Shown here: positions 23,201-34,013 of the stretch, piece by piece
Layout of the letters: the number at the start of each line of letters is the position of its first letter
Position numbering within the stretch: position 1 is the first letter of the stretch
Assembly (NCBI GenBank): GCA_964017235.1
Contig: OZ024936.1
Coordinates: forward strand, 59,633,028 to 59,697,027
Direction: 5' to 3'
Source of the DNA: Sabellastarte sp. h YS-2021
Lineage: Eukaryota; Annelida; Polychaeta; Sabellida; Sabellidae
Length of the DNA stretch: 64,000 nt
The notes under the pieces: model-generated
Seen by the model: the letters and a program-made list of their open reading frames with translations, nothing else
What the model was told of the DNA's origin: nothing
Database searches by the model: none
Position numbers and translations under genes: made by a program

Positions 23201-26200
23201 AAGCACTGTACTTTACGGAAACTGAGAGTATATTGAGGAACACCTTTTTGGTAATTGATGTTTTATAACAAATTATGTTGTGCTAATATAATACTCTATT
23301 TTTTTTCAAAACATGACCTTAGGATTACCTATTGTTAATCATCAGTGAACAAGGCATCACATGAAAGCATCTGTGTGTAAATGGAAATAGACAAAAACAA
23401 TCTAAACTAGACTTGTGCCTCTCGCTTTATTGCGAGCCAGCGGTGTATACCCAAACATAGGAAACATGTAGAAGCAATAATAAAAGACATAGAGGCTGAG
23501 GATTCCTGAGGTTAAAGCATTTTTAAGTTTGGCTGTCCTCATTTGACCTTGAAGGAGTGGTCCAAGGTCAAATCTGACCACTTCAAAAGATTCCCAACCC
23601 ATGATTATCTATATATTGGTTTCACATTGCAAACCTCTAGGATCAATGATAAGCGAGTTGTAAGCACTTTTAAATTTGGCTGTCCTCATTTGACCTTGAA
23701 GGAGGTGCTGAAGGTCAAATCTGACCACATGAGAAGATACCCAGTCCATGACTTCCTATAAGTTGGTTTCACACTGCAAACCTCTAGGACCAATAATAAG
23801 TGAGTTATAAGCACTTTAAGCTTTGGCTATCCTCGTTTGACCTCGAAGGAGGGGTCCTAGGTCAAATCTGACCACATTGGAAGATTCATAGCCCATAATT
23901 TCCTATAGGTTGGTTTCACACTTCAAACCTCTAGGACCAATAGTAAACGAGTTATAAGTACTTTTAAATTTGCCTTTCCTTGTTTGACCTTGAAGGAGGG
24001 GCCCCAAGGCCAAATTTGACCACATCAGAAGATTTCCAACCCATGATTTCTTATAAGATGGTTTCACATTGCAAACCTCTAGGACCAATAATAAGCGAGT
24101 TATAAGCACTTTAAAATTTGGCTATCCTTGTTTGGCCTTAAAGGAGGGGCCCGAGGTTAAATCTGACCACATCAGAAGATTCCTAGCCTATGATTACCTA
24201 CAGGTTGTTTTCACATTGCAAACCTCTAGGACCAACAATAAGCGAGTTGTAAGCACTTTTAAGTTTGGCTATCCTCATTTGACCTTCAAGGAGGGGCCCA
24301 CGGTCAAATCGGACCACATCAGAAGATTCCTAGCATATGATTTCCTATACGTTGGTTTCACATTGCAAACCTGTAGGACCAATATCAAGCAAGTTATAAG
24401 CACTTTGGCAATAGTTTTCAAGTTACAACTGATTTACTGAACAATGAGAATGTCAAAGTAGCTATTACTCCGCTATGCAATGAGCTACAGGTATGAAATT
24501 TTACTATGTTATAGCTGACCCAAAAGTAGCTCAATAACATATTTAAACAAACTTCTCTAAATACAATAGTTTTCAAGTTACAAGTCAAATTTTTTTAGGT
24601 TTTTGACTCACCAGAGCATAATTTTCACTCCTAGGCTTAAAATAGCTATTGTACACTTGATTTTGATCCCAGGCCTACAAAAAACATGGGGTGGTGAGAT
24701 GTTATACCCACCAATTCATGCACTAAATATAAAACAAATCTGCCCTACTGCTTGAACACAAGCAATAGTCAAAATTTGACATTTTTGACTCCCCAGAGCA
24801 AAATGTTGTCTTCTGGGCTACCAAAATAATATGGTCGCCAGAACTCTGCCATAGCAAGCCACTTGCAAAGTTTAAAAGAAATCCCAAAAGAAATGTGGCT
24901 TGCTGAACACAAGAAAATCGCTGTGGACGCGGCTGTGGATGCGTACGCAGAAGAAGACTATGACCGTGCATGATCCATAGTATCCCCGCTTTTCAGGGAT
25001 ACAATAATACAAATTTAGGTGTTCTACACAAGGCATGTATTTATAATTGTTTGATTTTTGACCTTATAACCTTACCGGCTGTTGTAGCCAACATTTACTC
25101 CAGCAAACCGTATCTGATCGCAATGGACCAGAAAGATAAATGCTGTACAGCTGACAACCACTGAGATGACAAACTGAATTATGACAATTCTCTGATATGT
25201 TAACTTCAAGCGTTCGACAAGGACTCCACCAGTAACAGCACCGATTGCACCAGCAGGAACCACCAGGGCACCTGAGAAGTTAAAATTATATTTTATGAAA
25301 ACAACAAATTACTACAGGATAGGCACAGTTGTGTCAGAACCTATGTAGCATATGCCAAGGAGAATGAACACCTGAAGAAAAATATCGCAACAGTCTGTTG
25401 CTGCTCTGCAGATTAACTGAAACACTTCTCATTATTTTAGGAGAATACAAAAGAATCTGGTTACCTGCTTAGGTACTAATTTGAAAATCTCCATATTTCC
25501 TCAACAAAGTGAGGTTAAAAACTTGAATATCATACAGATGTTATCTTTGCACACTTTGTAAATATAATGGCTCATGTAATTGAAGTTGACAGTATACATG
25601 ATGTGTCACAAATATTTACAATATGACATGCAATATAATGTCACAAAACATGTGCATACTAATACCAAGAGACCATAACCATTACGAAAAAACCTTACCA
25701 AATAAGATGCCCCCTTCAGCAGCAGTCAGTGAAAACTGGACTTCTGCATATTTGGGTCCAAAGACTCCAAATCCTGAGAGAATGGCCATGTCACAGCATA
25801 CAAACAACGTCAAGAAAATAAATGACCAGTTCGTTAAGAGATCCTTCAGATACCTTGGAACATCTTTCAGTCTGAAAAAGACATATATTTATGCTTGCTA
25901 GAACTTAAACTAGCCATAAGCAAAATTAGAAATACTGCGCATACACATTGCAAGTCCACGAAAGTGCCATACAAAATTTGCAATTTCAGATATACTATTT
26001 GGAATTTTGAATATGTATTTTAAATTCCAAATATACATTTACAATTACAAATAGCATAACACTATTTGGAACTTTGAATATGTATTTGGAATTCCAAGTA
26101 GTATGTTTCAAATTTTGAATTTGGATGGCAGTTCCCAGATTTCACACAATTCTAAACCTTTAGCTACATTTAACATTATTAAGATCTATATAACAGTGTT

Positions 26201-28370
26201 AAACTGCATAGTTAAGGAACCTAGATAACCTAGAACACATTTTTTGCATTAGTAGGTAGCTAACAATACCCAAAGTCTATCTTTAGCTGGTTCATTGTCT
26301 CATCAGTTACAGTGCCTGAGGCTTCATTCTGTTTCTTTAGTCTCATTTCTTCTGCTCCTGAGGGTTAACAGAAAGCCAGTTGAACTGGTTAAAGAACAGG
26401 TACTCTCTTGCAGTGTGTCAAATGATTGGTTACAAATAATAACAGTCAGGTTTGTACCAGTGTAAACAATTGGTGCATAATTTATTGTAAAATACATTGA
26501 CAGAAAGCAATTACTTTACATATACCTAGATGGGTAAATGAACACCCCATGGCTGAAATGTGTGTGAGTGAAGGCTTTTGCAATTAAGTTGTCATTAGGT
26601 GGCATGTTAATGATATAATACAGTGTGCACAAATTTATGTACCTGGTAAATCTCTAGGGTATCCAGTAATAGGTAGAGTGGTTACGAGCAGACCAATTCC
26701 AGCAATGATATAACCTAGCCACCACGCACCAACCCACCTGGGATCATCTTCATCAAATTCCAATCTGACAATCGAATATATATTTTTCTTTCATTTACGA
26801 AACATTATTTGAACATAATTGTACATAAAGTAGACGATTGTTAAAAATTAGATTGTGTTTAGAAGGTCTAGATGTGGCGTATCACATGGCATTCCTTAAA
26901 CATATAAGGTTTAGTAGTTAAGAAAAGACTAAATTGTGCAAAAAATGTTGATAGTGCCTTCATATTACTATTGATACATTTATTTATTTATTTGGGGTTT
27001 ACGTCGCTTTCAACACTGTACAGGTCATATCACAACGGGTAGTTGGAAGGGCAGAGGAAACCAGTACATACAGTTCGTTAGGGTTCTGTAATGTAAACTG
27101 CCGACCAACGGCAAGCAACTACCAGCTTTCCCACTTCAGGCCGTGACGGGGATCAAACCCCGGCCTCAGAGGTGGGAGGCGAGAGTGTTACCACTCGGCC
27201 ACCGTGGCCCCTTACTATTGATATATGACATACAAAACAAGATCAGTAAATCAGAAATATTATATCCTTTACTTACTCTTTGCTGTCTACAGAACTGAAG
27301 TCTGTGTACAAAGTGAGTGAAAGTCCACCTAACACAAAACCCAGGGCTGGACCGATCACTCCACCCAGAGCTAACATTGCTAAACACAGAATTTTGCACA
27401 CTGAACAGTTTACCTTATATGACATTGAGTGTTTGAACAGTAACATGTGCTAAAAAGTGAAATATATGTCTATTATCCTAACTTTCAGTATTTATATTTG
27501 AAAGTTTAAAATAGGACCAAGTATTATACCTGGGCCCCTGGTAATGTAGTGAATGTATAAATTTTGACCTCATCCACCTACCCACCAATGTACACAAAGA
27601 TAAATGTAGGCTAGAAGTAATAATTATATCTTACTTATGATTTTTGTCAATACACATCAAATAATACCATCTTAAATATGAAAGTGGCACTTACATGTGT
27701 ACAAAGCAAATTTGTCCCTGGTCACACTATCATCCAAATATATGACACTGAAAGTGTATAACCCTATCCCACCAAAGGTCATACCGACTCTCCCGAGGAT
27801 GAAGACAATGATATAATACTGCAAGTTAGATTCTCCTTCAGTCTCATCACAATTACTGTCTTCTCCAGTTCTGTTTCTGCACATGTTTGTTGGGCCGTCA
27901 GTACCCCGTCCCTCCCCTTCCGGTAGGTAGACGTCGGTGGTGAAATGCGGCAGAGCATAGAGAAGGCATCCAAGAACAGACACGAACAGGAATCCACTTG
28001 CCCATCTGGGTCTGTGGCAGCCTTTGGTACCTACGTATGTTACCACGATAGACAGAAGAGTATAGGCTATCTCATACACAATGATGATCCAGGTAGTTTC
28101 AGTGGAAGAGAGCAAGAATCGTCTCTCTATAGAAGACTGGGCCGCACCCATCAGACCATTGGTGGTGCCGCTTTGGAAGATATTGGTCACGGTAATGAGA
28201 ATCATAAAAGACAAGGCGTTATTGAAGACTTGCAAGCATTTTGGGTTGCAGCTAAACCATCCATATTGCCCTTCATCTGTAGAAGTCTGCTTACAATCAG
28301 GTGTTGAACATTCATTTACCCTGGAGGCAGATTCAGATACAGAAAGTCCATTTTCATTTTGATGTTCCAT
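19896..28370 (-). CDS. SLCO: Organic anion transporting polypeptide (OATP/SLCO), copy A, complete, ten exons
   Basis: This is a complete SLCO-family carrier gene for sodium-independent uptake of organic anions at the plasma membrane. The exons (minus strand) are 27695-28370, 27277-27379, 26643-26764, 26270-26357, 25699-25871, 25076-25271, 22669-22813, 21674-21846, 20959-21023 and 19896-20272. All introns are GT-AG and all phases agree. The CDS is 2118 bp, or 705 residues plus stop, normal for the family. The signature DPRWVGAWWLGY, a cysteine-rich Kazal-like extracellular loop (SPVC, CHAGC) and the C-terminal IPGPVIFASVFDAACLLW helix are present. The C-terminal tail is acidic and ends in TRL, which resembles a PDZ-binding end. 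The paralogue within the SLCO family cannot be named. Copy B lies downstream in the same orientation. Confidence 0.95.
20452..20602 (-). repeat. tRNA-derived SINE, family 2
   Basis: The copy reads from a tRNA-like head near 20602 (GGCCAAGTAGGTTAGCAAGT, A box) through a B-box region. Its tail is GTAAAACCCCAACTTTGACC. It lies in intron 9 region downstream of the last splice, outside coding sequence. Confidence 0.7.
20959..21023 (-). CDS. SLCO: OATP copy A exon 9
   Basis: This short 65-bp exon encodes RVVPNSHRHFGIMVEGILVR and FLG, matching the family's R-VP-E-R-A-G-Q pattern loosely. Both splice sites are canonical and phase is kept. Confidence 0.88.
21674..21846 (-). CDS. SLCO: OATP copy A exon 8
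   Basis: It encodes the end of the cysteine-rich loop (DLYNCSC... GICSNPGC) and a helix (VIIFSVVIFIAMVGLFMCEA). The donor GTACTT follows ATCAG. Confidence 0.92.
21885..22091 (-). repeat. tRNA-derived SINE, family 1
   Basis: The minus-strand head GGGGCCACGGTGG is followed by a B-box-like GGTTCAAACCCC and a shared body (TACAGTGTTGAAAACGAC). It is diverged and lies in intron 7 of OATP copy A. Confidence 0.75.
22669..22813 (-). CDS. SLCO: OATP copy A exon 7, Kazal-like loop
   Basis: It encodes the cysteine-rich extracellular loop 9-10 (C-S-L-E-C-M-C, then FSPVCSHDEVQYFSACHAGC). These cysteines pair in the family and are needed for surface expression. Confidence 0.93.
23530..24420 (+). repeat. 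Tandem repeat, about six units of 147 bp, in OATP copy A intron 6
   Basis: The landmark AAACCTCTAGGACCAATA recurs at 23631, 23779, 23926, 24074, 24221 and 24368, giving 146-148-bp steps. Units also share TTTGACCTTGAAGGAGGGG and CAAATCTGACCACAT. The flanks to about 23410 and 24975 are not tandem and may belong to the same mobile unit. ORFs read through it are repeat translations. Confidence 0.9.
25076..25271 (-). CDS. SLCO: OATP copy A exon 6
   Basis: It encodes GALVVPAGAIGAVTGGVLVE and a following hydrophobic helix ending FIFLVHCDQIRF. It has no counterpart in the visible part of copy B. Confidence 0.93.
25699..25871 (-). CDS. SLCO: OATP copy A exon 5
   Basis: It begins LKDVPRYLKDLLTNWSFIFL (helix 7) and ends AAEGGILFG. 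The acceptor is TTTTTCAG and the donor GTAAGG. Confidence 0.93.
25930..26130. repeat. AT-rich inverted-repeat (foldback) segment in intron 4 of copy A
   Basis: AGTGCCATACAAAATTTGC at the left pairs loosely with AAATTTTGAATTTGGATGGC at the right. The interior repeats ATTTGGAATTTTGAATATGT in both orientations. It could be a small MITE. Confidence 0.5.
26270..26357 (-). CDS. SLCO: OATP copy A exon 4
   Basis: It encodes the large cytoplasmic loop between helices 6 and 7 (AEEMRLKKQNEASG... KIDFG). The acceptor is CCCTCAG and the donor GTATTG. Confidence 0.9.
26643..26764 (-). CDS. SLCO: OATP copy A exon 3, family signature
   Basis: It holds DPRWVGAWWLGYIIAG, the OATP superfamily signature in helix 6. 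It ends in YPRDLPG with donor GTACAT. Confidence 0.93.
26977..27211 (-). repeat. tRNA-derived SINE, family 1, with target duplication
   Basis: This is a full-length copy of about 235 bp with the head at 27211 (GGGGCCACGGTGGCCGAGTG). TTACTATTGATA flanks it at 26965-26976 and 27212-27223, a 12-bp target-site duplication. It is in intron 2 of OATP copy A. Confidence 0.9.
27277..27379 (-). CDS. SLCO: OATP copy A exon 2
   Basis: It encodes MLALGGVIGPALGFVLGGL, a transmembrane helix, between a TTTAG acceptor and a GTAAGT donor. Phase runs 1 in, 2 out. Confidence 0.92.
27695..28370 (-). CDS. SLCO: OATP copy A exon 1
   Basis: It starts at ATG (MEHQNENG) and codes 225 residues plus one base, covering the cytoplasmic N-terminus and helices 1-4. 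It shares YGWF.NPKCLQV, the NIFQSGTTNGLMGA segment and the TTDVYLPEGEG loop with copy B. The donor is GTAAGT at 27689-27694. Confidence 0.95.
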
Positions 28371-29136
28371 ACTGGAACAAGATGTTCGCGGAATGTTTGC
28401 TAATTCTGCTGGAACTACAAATATACTGTAGAGTTACATATCTTATTCATCTGTATGCGTTTTCTGTTCTGTTTGTAATTTGCAGAAACGTGTAGATAAT
28501 GTATTTAATATCCTAACTGGTAAAAGTTTTATCTTATGGTGTATATCTCACAGACAGATACAACAGTTAATTTCTCTACAACACATTTTACTTTCAATAC
28601 TTTTCCAGTATCAGTTTTACATTCGGTTCAAAACAGTAATGGATTCAAATATGAATAAATAGTGGAAACTCGTTGGTAGTAAAAGGTACAGCAGTATATT
28701 GTGAATGCCATATTATTTCAATGGCCTTGGCGGGTGTAAACAATTATAGCAATGAAGTGCATCATAAATCTGAAAGTCTTTAACATGGTATGAAGTTAGG
28801 GAGCCATACGCATGCACGAAATCGAGCCTTGCTAAGGACTTAAAATTTATATCAAAAGCATTCTAAAATGTGCACGCGAAGGCTTGGTATAGTACTTTTA
28901 ATATGGTCCAGTCACACTATAGGGGGTACTGATCAACTACTCAAGTTCGTCACCTGCCTTACAACTGTTAAAGACATGCAACATTGATACTGAAATAAAT
29001 AAATCAGTTACTAATAAAGATGATGTACAACTGTACAATGAAAGACAATTGTGAATAAGTTTTAATATTATCCCAAAATGCAAGTGAAGAACTTGGGTAG
29101 GTGACGAACTTGGGTAGCTGGGCTGTACGTCTCACG
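28371..29136. other. 5' flank of OATP copy A
   Basis: About 770 bp lie between the copy A ATG and the nested repeat block. It must hold the 5' UTR and proximal promoter unless there is an upstream non-coding exon. I see no decisive core-promoter motif. Confidence 0.45.
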
Positions 29137-29925
29137 GATACAGGTATACTCAAAGTCAAAGTTGGGGTTTTACGTCCCGTTCAACATCCAGGGTCATATT
29201 GGGACAGGTCCTCAGAATTGCCACTTGTGGGACTCGAACCCACAGAGGTGACAGCATATATGATTACACCCGGTAACAGTGGATCGGAACGCTTTATTGA
29301 TTTTTACGTAACGTCAGTACTAAACTAAACCTGTTATTTAAACCTTTGTGTAGTAAAATGGAGATACATATTTTACCTTAATATATATAATATTTCAGTT
29401 TTATTTGGCCAATCGTTTGTGTACTTAAGTGCTGAATAACACAAGTACCTACTCAGTGGTTCACGTCAGTAAACTGGACAGTGAAACGGAACGGCAATTT
29501 AACAACAATATTGAGACAATAGACAGCTTGGGCAGGATTCTCCAGTGGTTGGATGATAATTTATTATTTCATAAATAAAATTGAGTGGGCCATTGGGACA
29601 CTTGTGCTATGTATGAGGCAGTAGTAAACCCATACCATTGTATAAAATGGAGACACATTTTATTTAAAATCAAAATATTTATAATGGTTCCTACTTAATT
29701 TACTCCGTCATTAGTTTTTTGGAATACTGATTGACTAAAGTACCAGAAATTAAATATGTGCTTGTTGGGTCTTTGCATTAATTTCTAATTTCTTGTATGA
29801 CTTTTATAGAGCTTAATCTCCATAAAAAGACAGACTTTAAGGCTCAACCAAGAAACAAATCCAAAGAATTGAATTGATTTACTTCCACTTTGGTTACCAC
29901 AGTGGTGGTAAATGAAATTCAATGA

Positions 29926-30157
29926 TGTATTTATTTAATTATTTGGATTTAATCGTCACTTTTAACATTGTATCATATCAGGTTGGGTAGTTTGATGGAC
30001 AGAGGAAACCAGTACATACAGTCGGTCAAGGTTCTGTACTGTAAACTGCTGACAATCAGAAAGTAGCTACCAACTTTCCCATATTCAGTTCAGGGTTTGA
30101 ACCGCAGACCTCAGAGGTGGGAGGGGAAGGTGTTACCCACTGTGTCACCGTGCCCTC
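29926..30157 (-). repeat. tRNA-derived SINE, family 1, diverged
   Basis: The body matches the copy at 26977-27211 (GAGGAAACCAGTACATACAG shared) and the head has a degraded A box. It lies inside the 4.7-kb transposon. Confidence 0.7.
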
Positions 30158-32053
30158 CCAGTGGTTTCTATTTAGTAAAGCTAGCAGCATAATTATTTGG
30201 AAACCAGTGCAATTGAAGCAACTGCCTTTGGAGGTGGAAAATATGTGCATATTATTTGAGTTACTTTTACCTCTAAAGCAAAAAGTAAAATTATTTTTCT
30301 AGCTTTTACAAATGTTGGCTAATTTGGGATGAAATTCATTAACTTTCAAGCATCTGGTGACAATCAAACATTGACTATTTAAGCATTTACAATTCAAGTC
30401 ATTTTATTCGACTGACTTTCAATGGAATCAACATCAAGAACATCACACAAATCATTTGCATTAGAGCTAAGTAACTTTGACAGAGACATTGCATATGTGA
30501 CATATTGTTACAGATGTTACAATTATGATATTTGCTATTAATGTTTTACACCATTTCATTGTAGTTTATAAAACTTTTTACTTGATCAAAGTTTCTTGGG
30601 TATTGCCAAAGATATTTATAAGGTTAATAACCCATAAATCAGGTATGTGTCAATTATATCATCCATGAAATAAGCAAATGAGAAGATAATAAATAAGCAA
30701 TAAATAAAAATGAAACAAATAGAGATACATGTTGACCTTTGTCAAACTGTCAAAATTTACTTTTATCTTGTGTTAAAATTCATTACAGACAAATAATTAT
30801 CAAAATATTATCTGGTAAAACAATCCTCAAGACATTTGTCATTGATCCCCCACTCAGGCTCTGTGTGTGTCTCTCAACACTCATTCACACTATGTACTAA
30901 AACTTCTTGATCCCTTCCCCCAAGGAACTCGATCAGGATCTACTAAAATCACCATATTATTGATACCTTACAGTGGACTCTCTCAATCTGCACACTAATA
31001 TTTGAGAATAGTTGATCCCCAACCTCAGCCTTCACTCAATTCACAGTCCCTCATCAAAGTTGTTTGTGTGCAAGTCTGATAATTTTGACACCATTTGCAT
31101 AGTGATTTTTAGAATTATTTCCTATTATATGAACATCTATTTAAAAACTTTATGATTACTAAATGCAGTCTCATATACATTATACAATTATTAAGAAGTC
31201 ACAAGCAAATTGAAGATCTTGGAAGAAATTTCATTTGTAGATTTATGTAGCTTTGAGACTTTTCAGCCTTCTCTACAAAGGCTAACAATATACCTAACTT
31301 GTTGCTTCTAGAAAATTTATGTTCTGTCATGCATTAATGACACTTTCAATATATATGATAGACACTGGAATCTTTAACTTTACTAATTTCTAAGTATATA
31401 ACATATTTCCAAAGCTTCTGAATGCAATTAGAACAATTTTTTTCTCCATGCATTTTGTTTGTATTACTATTTCACATAAAAAACTGTGAATGTATGCTGG
31501 TTAAACTGTTCATGATGTACCTTGGCTTCATATTGTCATTGTGATATGACCTGTTCAATGTATTCCACTGCCATCTACCTCCTTTGATATGACCTGTACA
31601 CTGTTTTACAGTGTTTTCCCCACAACTCCCAACCCAAAATACTGCAACTGATATGACCTACCAAATGTTTTGCACTGTTTTCCCCACAACACCGTACCCA
31701 GTTTGATACAAGTGATATGATCTACTTTATGATTCTGACTGACTTCTTGTATTTATAGTGAAATTCTGAAAATAATTTACCTAGAAATTCCTCAGAGCAA
31801 TGAAAAATTAAAGCAATTCCAAGATACATGTTGCATTCTTTTTATAGGAGTCAAAGACAAATTGAGGATTAAAATAAGTAGCAACTGACAACAGAAGATA
31901 GCTATATAGAATACCTTATTGAAGTTTTATTATCAATTAAAATCATTGTAAAATCATTCATATATTTGATGAGAGAACATACTTTGACTATACTTTTAGG
32001 GGAAATGAATTTGCAGAAACTCAATGTTAACAAAGTTTTGAGGCTATTAATAA

Positions 32054-32824
32054 CCCAGATAGCAAGACCCTAGTGGGCCACCATTGGCTATGGGTGGCAA
32101 AATATAGCTAGTGGGCCACCACTGAGCCACTGCTGGACCACTGACTGCATTTTTTTTCAAAATTTTTAAAGCATTATAAACAACTTCATAAGCAACCTCA
32201 ACTATTGTTTTCTGACATACTATTTAACAATATTCAACATTAATATTTCAAAATCTAAATATTTTGTGTGGGCCACTGTTGGCCCACCAACTACCAAGGT
32301 CAGTGGCTGCATCTCAGGGACCAGCCTACACCCACTGGTGTAAAATTCTGGAGAAAATTAGGTAAAATGTGCATTTTCTTTCACTTAACATAAGACTTGG
32401 TTAATGTCATGTATATAAACAAACTTATTTGGTTGTCCTTCATTTTGCTCAGTCAGACTTTCCTCCACTTTATTACTTCATATATTACTTGCCTATATAT
32501 TTACCCCAGGTGGTCCATCAATGGTCCACCCACTACATAAGTAGTAAAGGACCCATGATGGGCACCCAGTGGGCCACTGGTGGCAAATATTTTATTTTTA
32601 GTAAAGGTTAAAGATGAAGATAATCCCTGGTGGACTAATAGAAAAGCTTATCATTGGCTGCCAACAGTGGGCCACTGATGAACCACCAGTAAACCTTATT
32701 GTCGGCTGACAATGGTGGACCACTGTTTAACAGCTGGTCGCGCCAATGGCTAGCCACCAGCTACAGCCAATATCGGACCGACCTGGTGGGCCAGTGGTGG
32801 CCCTACAGCGTCTTGCTATCTGGG
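32054..32824. mobile_element. Terminal-inverted-repeat element with TGGGCCACC repeats
   Basis: CCCAGATAGCAAGAC begins the element and GTCTTGCTATCTGGG is found at its end (with one change, CGTCTTGCTATCTGGG). The near-terminal regions are filled with variants of GTGGGCCACCA in both orientations. No coding capacity is seen. The flanking duplication is unclear (AA at most). Confidence 0.8.
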
Positions 32825-32928
32825 AAGGGTACAATATGATACTTTCACCATTTTAATGAAGAATATTGTTGGTTCTGACACTCAAAATCTTATAATCCCA
32901 AGTACCCTTTGATGTCTCACTAGATGGT

Positions 32929-33550
32929 GGGCCATTTGGTCCCAATTGGAATTATTGATTTAACTACTGACTATAATTTCCGAAAAGAAAAAAAATCATT
33001 GCAATAGATTCAGTTTTGATTGCATATAGGTGCACAAATGGGTGAGATAAAGCAACAAGGTAAATGTTTATACTATTATACTTTATAATAATATATAATT
33101 TTACATGAGAAATAAGTGTCAAAATTTATTACAAAGCCCAGTTACAACCTGCTCAGAAAGTACTTTGGAACATAAATAACAAGAGTAGTGCACACTATTT
33201 CTGTGCACAGGCCTAAGTGAATGAGGGGTACAGGCCATTTGGGCCATTTGGTCCCAATTGGAATCATTGATTTAACTACTGACTATAATTTCCGAAAAGA
33301 AAAAAAATCATTGCAATAGATTCAGTTTTGATTGCATATAGGTGCACAAATGAGTGAGATAAAGCAACAAGGTAAATGTTTATACTATTATACTTTATAA
33401 TAATATATAATTTTACATGAGAAATAAGTGTCAAAATTTATTACAAAGCCCAGTTACAACCTGCTCAGAAAGTACTTTGGAACATAAATAACAAGAGTAG
33501 TGCATACTATTTCTGTGCACAGGCCTAAGTGAATGAGGGGTACAGGCCCA
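32929..33550. repeat. Tandem duplication of a 312-bp unit
   Basis: The unit starting GGGCCATTTGGTCCCAATTG at 32929 starts again at 33241. The two copies differ at only a few positions, so the duplication is young. Confidence 0.92.
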
Positions 33551-34013
33551 CTGAATAAAACATTGAGGAGCTCAGGATTCCATTTACAGGTTATAAAGGT
33601 GTTGAACAGATTCTGTAGAACACATATTGAGAATACTGTTCACAGTTTTAATATAAAATTTGCTTGATGAAAAACTGTATGCTCATTAAAACAGTGCAGT
33701 ACATGGGCCAGGTGCCGACTCTTTAATCCTCATTTCAGTGCTGAACCCCTTTCTCATGGAAACCACGCAAGCAACAGACCCCCCCCCCCCTATTAGGAAA
33801 AGCTTTTATTGTCCGTCAGTGTAGAAATGGGTTAAAATATATAAAATAATGATACAAATATCAATAGGTAGGTATGAATGTGCTTTCAATGTCGATTGTT
33901 TACAATTTATATTTGCGTTCCGTTTCACTGTCCCGTTCCGATGACTGTTACCGGGTGTAGATGCCAAACTTGCTAACCACTAGACCACTGAGGACCTCTG
34001 ATACAGGTATACT

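Larger units (their letters stand above)
29267..33957. mobile_element. TA-flanked terminal-inverted-repeat transposon, non-autonomous, 4.7 kb
   Basis: The left end reads CACCCGGTAACAGTGGATCG and the right end is its near-perfect inverse (CGATGACTGTTACCGGGTG). TA flanks both ends (29265-29266 and 33958-33959) where the interrupted SINE has a single TA. A subterminal GGACAGTGAAACGGAACG occurs at about 29477 and, inverted, near 33920. I find no transposase ORF. The interior holds a SINE, a second inverted-repeat element and a recent tandem duplication. A TA duplication fits Tc1/mariner-like enzymes among others, so the superfamily is not assigned. Confidence 0.8.
29137..34013. repeat. SINE (family 2) split by a transposon, whole nested block
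   Basis: GATACAGGTATACT occurs at 29137-29150 and again at 34000-34013. Inside lie the tail and B-box part of a family-2 SINE (29151-29266) and, 4.7 kb away, its head (33958-33999). The two halves join into one SINE if 29267-33957 is removed. The 14-bp repeats are therefore the SINE's target duplication. Confidence 0.88.

Noticed and set aside
29267-33957. Transposase gene inside the 4.7-kb transposon
   Set aside because: No ORF above about 65 residues with transposase motifs is present.
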